DNA from: Anaeramoeba flamelloides
Taxonomy: Eukaryota; Metamonada; Anaeramoebidae
DNA length: 64,000 nt
Reading direction: 5' to 3'
Assembly: GCA_027625915.1 (NCBI GenBank)
Contig: JANTQA010000047.1
Location: 1,178,001-1,242,000 of the forward strand
Shown here one piece after another: positions 56,694 through 64,000 of this stretch (positions are counted from its first letter, which is position 1; the number at the start of each line of letters is the position of its first letter). Under the pieces are notes generated by a model. That model ran no database searches, was not told where the DNA came from, and saw only the letters and a program-made list of their open reading frames with translations. Made by a program: the position numbers and the translations under genes.

Positions 56694-59107
56694 ATGGTTT
56701 TAACTTTTTTTAAAAAATTCTTTTACCTACTTATGGACACAGTACTCTTTCCGCTTGTTTTAACAAGTGCCTTTTTTACTATTAATTTAATTTTAATTGT
56801 TTGGTTTTTAATTTTTTTAATCAGTTTCTTGTTTGGAAAGAAAAGAATTAATGAAAAAAACGAAAAACAAAATGAAAACGAAAAACCAGAAAATAATGAA
56901 GAAAAAAAAAAAGAACAAGAAGAGGAACAGAAACAGGAACAAAAAGAACAGGAAAAAAAAAAAGACAAAGGAGAAATAGAAATCATCAAAGAAAAAACAA
57001 AAAAAAATGAATTACCAAAAGAAGATACAGAATTAAAAGAGAAAAAAAATGAGAAAAAAATTACAAACAAGAACCAAGAAATATTCGATCCAGAAATTCT
57101 AAACAAAACCGAAAGCCAGAAGAAAATGAATAAGAAAGAAGAAATTAACAATGACAAAAATAAGATCAAAATTGAAAATGAAAAAGAAGAAAAAAAAAAA
57201 CAAGACGAAGAAAAAGAAGAAAAAGAAATTGAACTGAAAGAAGAAGAAGAAGAAGAAGAAAAAGAAAACGAAGAAAAAGAAAAAGAAGAAGAAGAAAAAG
57301 AAGAAGAAGAAGAAAAAGAAAAAGAAGAAGTAGAAGAAGAAAAAGAAGAAGAAAAAGAAGAAGAAGAAGAAAAAGAAGAAGAAGAAAAAGAAGAAGAAGA
57401 AAAAGAAAAAGAAGAAGAAGAAAAAGAAGAAGAAGAAAAAGAAGAAGAAGAAGAGGAAAAAGAAGAGGAACAGTTACAAGAAGAATTAGAAAAGGAAAAT
57501 GTGCAAGAAAGACCCAAAAAAATCAGGTTTCAAAAAGAGAAACGAGTTTCTTTGAAAAACACAAAAAAAATAAAATCACTCTCTTCTTTCAAGAACACTA
57601 TTTCTCAAGAAACTGCTTTAGCATTACAAACGCAATTAAGAAGATATCGCCAAAAAAAAAACTATTCCAATGAAAAAAAAAAAAAGAAAATTGCAATGGA
57701 ACTTTTAGAAACAGAACGCACATATTTTGGTATTTTAATTATTTTACAAGACGTTTGTATTTTCGTTTTCATTTTCTTTTTTCTTCTAAAACCATTTTGG
57801 AGTGCTCTAAAGGGAATGGGATTTTATAAATTTTTTTATATTTATTATTCTTTTTATATTTTTTTTACATTCCCAAACCCATACTTTTCTGCTCTCTTTA
57901 AAATTTATTTTCTTTTAATTATTTTGTTCCTTAATGCTTCCATAACAAAACCTCCAAAAGTGTATAATTGTGCCACTAAAAGAAAAAAAATTTTTAGATG
58001 ACGAACAAATACAACAAATTTTCCCAGGGGTTACAAACATTGTCTTTTTTAATAGGATCTTTTTGAAAAACCTTGAGCAAACCATGGTTCGTTATAATGT
58101 AGGAACTTGCTTCGGCCCAATTTTTACAAAAATGACCTCTTTTTGTAAAGTTTACACCACCTATGTCAATAATTATATGAATGCAATTAACAGTCTAAAG
58201 CAACTTCAAAACAAAAATAAAAAACTTCGGTTATTTATCGAAAAGCAAATAGCAGACTCTTATCAAAACAAAATAAATCTCGAGTCAATCATGATCACAC
58301 CCATTCAAAGACTACCAAGGTTTGAATTTTCTTTCTAAAACCAAGAAATTTTAGATATTTTATTTCAATTTTACATTGCGCGTTTTTGATTTCAAGATGA
58401 ACAGTATCTTTGAAAAAAAAATTGTTTAGTTAACGAGATATTAGTTTGCTACCTGGTTTGTTGCTTAGTTTCGTTCAGGAATTAGATTCACCATAGCTTT
58501 GTATATTTATTAAAGTATGTTGTAATTGTAGGTAAATGATATGAGTGCTATCACGATCAAGTGGATCTAAAAAAATCGATATTAGAAATATTATTAAACA
58601 ATAAATTATTACGATTTTTTAGTAAAAATGATCGCAATTAAAAATTGTCATCTTTTGGAAATTTTTTTTTTTAATTCATTTTTCCAAATTCGAAAAATTG
58701 AAATTAAAATAAAAGTACCACAGTATTTGAAAATTATATTTTGAACTTTCAAATGTAACGATTGTTTCAATATTTTAATTTTTAAAGATTTACTAAATAA
58801 TTATTAATATAAAAAAAAACAAAGATTGATTACTTTTTTTTTTTTGGAAACTAAACTAAACCCCATTTCAAAATCATTAGCCTTTTAAAAATCAAAATTT
58901 GAAAATAAATATTTTTATAAATTGAAGTAATCTATTATAATAAAAAAATTACTATTTTAATATTCAGTTCTATAGACTATAAACATTTTTTTTTGGTTTA
59001 AAAATAAAATAAAAAAAAGTAAAAAAAAAAATAAAAAAAATTGTCCCATTTATTATGAAATTTAGTTTATATATCAAAAATTGTGACTCACCTAAAATAA
59101 AAAATAG

Positions 59108-59148
<41 letters not shown>

Positions 59149-62100
59149 GTCTCTTTAGTATTCGATGACAACCAATCATTACGTCTGATTAATAATTCAC
59201 TTTTCAATTATTATAAACATATAAAAACAAGATATTTTAAAAATTAAAAAAAATAAAACCAAAAACCAAAAAAAAGAGGATCACAATTTTTGAAATAACC
59301 ATTAGAGATTTTTTTATTACTGGACTTTCAATGAAAAAAGGTTAGCAATAAGATTTTTTACTGATAATTAAATTCATTTTAAAAGAAATCACATAGCCTC
59401 AATTTATTAATCTTTATTGTTTTTTTTTGAATATCTTTTTTTTTTTTTTCAACTTGAATTTCTTAAAAAAAATTAAAAAAAAGTTTAAAAAGCAACAAAA
59501 AAAAAAGAAATACATGAACAAAAATATGAAAAAGAAAAACCAAATTAAAAATGAATAAACAAAAAAGGAGAAAAAATAATGAGAAAAGAAAAAACAAAAA
59601 CAAAAAAAAATTTTGATTAGAAAATTGAAAATATTTTTTTGATTTAAGAATCAGTGATAAAATCAACCCAAAACCACTTCCAATAACACCCTTAAGCGAG
59701 TCAATATTTTTGAAAAATGTTTTTGTTGTATTTTTAATCAATTTTCAATATTTCAGAAATATTTTGTCAAAATAATCTATTTGTTAATTATTTAATTTTA
59801 CTAGATAAATTACATTTTTTAGCCATTAATCTACATTTTCAAGACAAATTAAAGAAAAGATATTTTGACAACTTTGAAGTCTTCATTTTGATATTTCAGG
59901 ATTTAAATTTGTCTCTAAATGCATATTTTTTCCTAAAATTGTTTGGATCATTTATTACTCATGAAAAGGATCATTTTTCAATTGATTAAATCAACTTTCA
60001 TTACTAATTTACTAATAGAAATTTTCAAGACATTTGAACCATGCCAACTAATATGATTTATTTTCAATAGCAACATACTTTAATTTTAGACTTCTCTGTG
60101 GTAGACACAAATACCTCAAGAAAGGAAAAGCGAGTGATAGATAAAAATCTTTATAAAATTAAAAATTTTGAAATTCCAAAATTCATTTTTAAAAAACTAT
60201 GACTAAAAAGTTTTTTTATGCTATCTTTAAAGCACCCAATAAGCTTCAATAGACCTATTATCATTACAGTCAGTTTCGCTTTTAAGGCACAAACTTTCAA
60301 CGAAATTTAAGGAACAAAAAAAATCTCAAATTAAAGCACAAAATTCAAATTCTAGTAAAAATAAATTGTAAAAAAAAAAATTACAAATTTTTTGCCTTAA
60401 TTTGAGATTTTTTTTGTGCCTTAAATCTCGTTGAAAGTTTGTGCCTTAAAAGTGAAACTGACTGTATATTTATGAACACCTTTAAGACACACACTATTTA
60501 AAACCAATTTCTCCCTTATTTAACTATTTTTTTTTGAAAAGTATGTTTGTAGAATGAAAATGAAAATCCTTTCTTGATAATTATTTTTAAAACACTTAAC
60601 TATATTTCTGTATAATTGTACTTCTAATAGAGTGAAAAATAGATTTTTTGAATCAAAAATTGTGTTTTCATCTTTATTTAAAAGTGCCCAATTCTGATTA
60701 AAAACCAAACCAACCTGTGTTGAATGATATATTTGTAAAAATCAACAATTAAAGATCGATGGCATTTTTTAGTAAAAAACTAAGCATTGATAGACAATTT
60801 ACAGTTTAAATCAACGAAATTTACATTTTGAACCCATTATGACAGTTTTGGATCCCCCCTATTGTAAACTTTTGAGATATCGGAGATTTTTTTTTCTCAT
60901 TTTTTTGGGATTTTTGAGACGATTCTACTTTTTACCTCCAAAAACCGAACAAAAACATTACCTTGTTAAAAATATAGGCATCTAAAACAACGAAAATTTT
61001 AATCAAATCGTATCAAATTGATTTTTTACTAAAAGAAAACGATTTGCTTCAAATTAAAGACACGTTAGCATTTGTAAATATAAAAAAAGAAAAATACGGA
61101 TTTTTTTTTATTTCATCATTGTTAATTAGGAAAGGTGATACAACAAAATTAACTTCTGTTTGCCGTTAGGTTTTCTTGAGTTTTTTGTTTATTTGGAAAA
61201 CTGACAGATTTTCGTTAGGTTTTTTTTTACTTTTCGAAATAAACCGAAAATTTATTAAAATTTTCTGTTTATTTTAAAAAGTAAAAAAAACCTAGAACAC
61301 TTCACAAATAAAACAGAAAACTGCAAGAAAACCAAGACAATTTCCAAATAAAGCAGAAAACCTCGGCACTCGACGGAACTCTACGGCACTCTACAGCATT
61401 TTATGAATCCTAAACTTTTATTTAGAGTTACTTATCCTTGATATAATGTTATACATACTTCGAGCACATATAATAGCCTTTCTTTTTTTTTAAAAAAATA
61501 ATTTTTATTTTTAAACAAAGATAAGAAAAAGAAAAAGAAAAAGAAAGTAAAGAAATAAAATAGATTGGACTTTATTGATAAAGTTTAAGTACTCTAGATC
61601 TCTTAATTTGTTAAAGAGAGAGTTTTGAAGTGAATAAATTTGTGGCTCCTAATTCAAAGAGTAGTCAAAAGAGCCTTTTAATTACAGCCATTAGAAGTAT
61701 TTTAATCTCAATTTAGTTTTCTGAAATAAAGGAGATTAAAAAAATAACAAAAAAAAATATTAAATTTTTTTTATTTTTTTTAGATTTGTAGTTTTGTATC
61801 ATAAAATACTTTGAATCTTTATTTTAATTTATTAATTTTTTAAACAATTTGTTGATTTTTTTAGCAAATAATCGAAATATTATACACATTTCCAAAAAAA
61901 GTCTAGTTTTTTAAAAAATATTACAACGATATTCCCATGCTATATGTTTTAAGGACCAATTCCTATATTATTTGAAAAAAGAAAAAAAAAAAAAAAAAAC
62001 ATTTTAAAATTTTCATCCATTATACTACGAGTTACAAAAAAAAAAAGGTCAAAAATTCCAATATTTGAACCATCAAAAAATGAATTTGAATTTAATTTAT

Positions 62101-63903
62101 CCAAACTCATTTATGAATTTTTTTCAAACAAAAATTGAAATTTTTAAAAACAAAGACTTATAAAAATTCAATAAAGAAGTTTCATAATTATCGTGAATTG
62201 ATATAAACTATTTTTATGTTATCATGAATTAATTATTTTGATTCATAATTAGATAAAATATACACAATCCATTTCATTCAAAGGGGACCTACCAAAAATG
62301 AAAAATTAACTTTTTTTTTCTAATAATTAACCAACATCCAATTGTTTAGAAATAAGAGAAATAATAAACTTCCAATTAGAGTTGATATTCATAAAAAAAA
62401 TGGTTGAACAAACAATAAATTTTTGAAAAAAATAAAATTCCAAAAAAAATTTTTGCACCCCATTCATTGAGATCTCTGGTGCAAAATTTCTCAATTTCTT
62501 TGATAAATTTAAATTGTTGAAAATAAGGATTTTTGAATAGTAAAAGTATTTATTTTAAAATAAATTACAAATTCTCAATCTTCTTAAAGTTTATTTGTCG
62601 TTCAAAAACTTTTGTTTTTTTTTCAAATTTACTATCTCAAAAAAAAAAATAAAAAAAAATGTAAAAAAAAAATAATAATAAAAAAAATAATAATAAAAAA
62701 AATTTTACAAAATTTAAAAAAATAATTCTAATCTAAAAATTGAAAATTTATTTTAAGAAGGACACTGGTTTAAACTCATTGGATATCTACTATTTCTTCA
62801 ATATAACTAAGTCACTTTGGCTGAAAAAGAGTTTATTTCAATAATTCAGAGTTTAATTGAAAAATGAAATATCTAAATTGATACTCATATGTGCCTTTTT
62901 TTTTTTTTCAATATGCTCTATTGATGAAAAACAAATGCCTTTTAACAATAAACGAAAAATCAAAAAATCTTTTTCAGACAAGATCAGAAGAACAAGTAAT
63001 TATTTTTCAAAAACAAATAAATTTTTTAAAATACAGAATTTCTGATCAAAATAATATTAAAGAGAGGAATTCTAACAAAAAATATTAACAGATCTATTTT
63101 TCAAATTTTTAAAGTATTTAAATCATTATAGTTCAAGAAAAAGAAAATAATTACATTCTTAAAAAAAAAAAATCACCTTCTTAGAGATATATATTTATAA
63201 TGTTAACATTAGTTTCTAATTATAAAACTAACTAAAAATTTTTAATAATTATAAAACAAAGAATCTTTTAAAATTCATCTGACTTATTTTATTTCACTTT
63301 CTATATGAATAATTATCTAAAAATAAATATATGGTTTAATATAAAAATAAATATCAATAAACAAATAACAATAGGTATATTTTATTATTAGAACAAATAA
63401 TCAGAAAAACAGATAAAAATCATATTGACTATGATCCACTCAAGATATCCTTAGAAAAAATGACTAAAGTGACTTCGCAGGTTAATGAAAATAAAAAACT
63501 TTACGATAACTTTTATCGATTAATTCAAATCGATCAAATGATTTCCAAGAAATCCAAAGAACAATTTCAAATAAATATACTTGATAATGAAAGAGAACAT
63601 ATTAAAACATTTGAAATCAAATCACTGGACAGAAAAAACCGCAAATCTAAAATGTTTTTATTTTCTGATTTAATCTTGATTTGTTTTTTAACAAAAAATA
63701 ATTTTATGAGAAAGAAAAGAAAATTTATTATTCACAAAAATATTGCACTCGGATCAATTCAAGAAATTAAAGCAGAAAAAATCAAATCTGATAGATATCA
63801 ATCTCTAATAATTTCTTTACCAAATAAGCAGCAAACAATCATTCGCTTTCTAGATAATGAAAATATTGAAAAATATAAAAAAATAATTCAAGGAAATATG
63901 TGA
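56694..63903 (+). CDS. Membrane-anchored RhoGEF (DH-PH) protein, three exons
   Basis: Exons 56694-57752, 57961-58319 and 63375-63903 join to 648 codons. Residues 1-50 are hydrophobic (LFPLVLTSAFFTINLILIVW and onward), a likely signal anchor. Residues 55-275 are a Lys/Glu-rich, probably coiled tract encoded by GAA/AAA repeats. The DH domain starts near 335 with AMELLETERTYFGILIILQD (CR1), continues across intron 1 as CIIVPLKEKKFLDDEQ, and holds ITPIQRLPRY (CR3), whose Arg codon is split by intron 2. It runs on as YILLLEQIIRKTDKNHIDYD. A PH domain (about 525-645) follows, with KMFLFSDLILICFL. Known: DH domains catalyse GDP release from Rho-family GTPases; PH domains assist and bind lipids. Inference: a Rho activator tethered to a membrane. 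The pure GAA-repeat tract may vary in length. Stop TGA at 63901. Confidence 0.85.
57753..57960 (+). other. RhoGEF intron 1 (208 bases)
   Basis: GTTTGTATTTTCG at the donor and CCTCCAAAAG at the acceptor, phase 0. Splicing joins ILIILQD to CIIVPLKEKK, restoring the DH domain. The unspliced frame would run on into hydrophobic nonsense. Confidence 0.8.
58465..60115. mobile_element. Element of about 1.65 kb in RhoGEF intron 2, related to foldback F1
   Basis: The left end (TTCAGGAATTAGATTCACC...AAAGTATGTTGTAATTG) and the right end (GCAACATACTTTAATTTTAG...CTCTGTGGTAGACAC...CTCAAGAAAGG) are inverted repeats of about 80 bases. They match the termini of the foldback at 16649-17128. No transposase frame is seen inside; a (TA)n microsatellite lies at about 59109-59147. 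Confidence 0.6.
59109..59147. repeat. (TA)n microsatellite
   Basis: About 19 consecutive TA units. It generates the YIYIYI-type chance frame on the minus strand. Confidence 0.9.
60267..60464. mobile_element. Foldback with CAGTCAGTTTC ends, copy 3
   Basis: TA-flanked 198-bp palindrome inside RhoGEF intron 2: CAGTCAGTTTCGCTTTTAAGG at left, mirror at right, arms with AAATTTAAGGAACAA. Same family as the elements near 36545 and 39331. Confidence 0.75.
61150..61400. repeat. Hairpin array with GTTAGG tags and GGCACTC motifs
   Basis: Inverted counterpart of the array at 12888-13345: GCCGTTAGGTTTTCTTG, then a hairpin with CGTTAGGTTTTTTTTTACTTT and its mirror AAAGTAAAAAAAACC, AAAACAGAAAA units, and the terminal CTCGGCACTCGACGGAACTC and GGCACTCTACAGC. 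Confidence 0.65.
62795..62835. repeat. Right-end fragment of the CAGTCAAAG MITE family
   Basis: GTCACTTTGGCTGAAAAAGAGTTTAT matches the right end of the element ending at 19741 (CGCTTTGACTGAAAAAGAGTTTAT). Only this end is evident. Confidence 0.4.
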
Positions 63904-64000
63904 GAAAATAATAATTAATTGGCCACAGAATGAATATCCATTATTATTCCGAAGGTAATATATATTTATTATATAATCTTCCAAATTAATGAAAAACAAA
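63904..64000. other. 3' flank of the RhoGEF gene
   Basis: Short AT-rich downstream sequence to the window edge. No next gene is visible. Confidence 0.4.

Larger units (their letters stand above)
58320..63374 (+). other. RhoGEF intron 2 (5,055 bases)
   Basis: Donor CCAAG|GTTTGAATTT and acceptor AACAATAG|GTATATTTT, phase 2. Splicing restores the invariant QRLPRY motif and the following DH helix exactly. It is over 20 times the length of intron 1, and its length is largely accounted for by transposon-like elements (58465-60115, 60267-60464) and a hairpin cluster (61150-61400). Confidence 0.75.

Noticed and set aside
56723-57517. Long Ser/Phe-rich frame on the minus strand
   Set aside because: It is the shadow of the GAA-repeat tract of RhoGEF exon 1 (TTC/TCT repeats) and has no independent signal.
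58970-59179. Minus-strand frame with YIYIYI
   Set aside because: Product of the (TA)n microsatellite.

Overview
The window is a very AT-rich stretch of eukaryotic nuclear DNA: long A and T homopolymers, spliced genes, LINEs, Tc1/mariner DNA and many foldback repeats. The gene families seen (short 28-residue leucine-rich repeats joined to ankyrin and BTB-like pieces, a RhoGEF with a Lys/Glu tract, a ubiquitin-like domain fused to a Cys-rich domain) fit a free-living amoeboid or flagellate protist. An Anaeramoeba-like metamonad is my best guess, but nothing here proves the taxon. The standard genetic code fits: the 3.4-kb open frame at 4308-7730 uses TGG for every Trp and has no internal TGA.

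Layout. 1-4000 holds a decayed LRR-ankyrin-BTB-like gene, of which a shortened copy with its upstream region lies at 27591-28090. 4308-7730 (minus) is the largest intact frame, a protein of unknown N-terminus with a C-terminal HAD phosphatase domain. 8940-21353 is a repeat field: three pieces of one LINE family, hairpin arrays, two very large foldbacks (16649-17128 and 17214-18292), a pair of MITEs, a tRNA-like motif and an isolated exon of a Cys-rich secreted-type protein. 21933-22986 is an element with 34-bp perfect terminal inverted repeats. 23000-27590 is gene-poor. 28107-28851 (minus) is the ubiquitin-like fusion gene and 29287-30592 a broken Tc1/mariner.

30708-42540 and 46650-56000 are built largely from copies of an unrecognised multi-kb repeat, here called family E. 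Several copies carry a conserved double hairpin followed by 250-400 bases nearly free of G. An inverted repeat with arms of about 900 bases spans 30708-36271. LINE, mariner-like foldback and MITE insertions are nested in these copies, which gives relative ages. Isolated exons or short genes lie at 42721-42826, 43761-44375 and 49138-49575.

56694-63903 is a three-exon RhoGEF gene (DH plus PH domains, N-terminal membrane anchor, acidic/basic coiled tract). Its second intron is 5,055 bases long and holds at least two transposon-like elements. The genes form no operon or pathway. The window reads as scattered host genes in repeat-rich DNA. No LTR retroelement, Polinton or CRISPR array was recognised.
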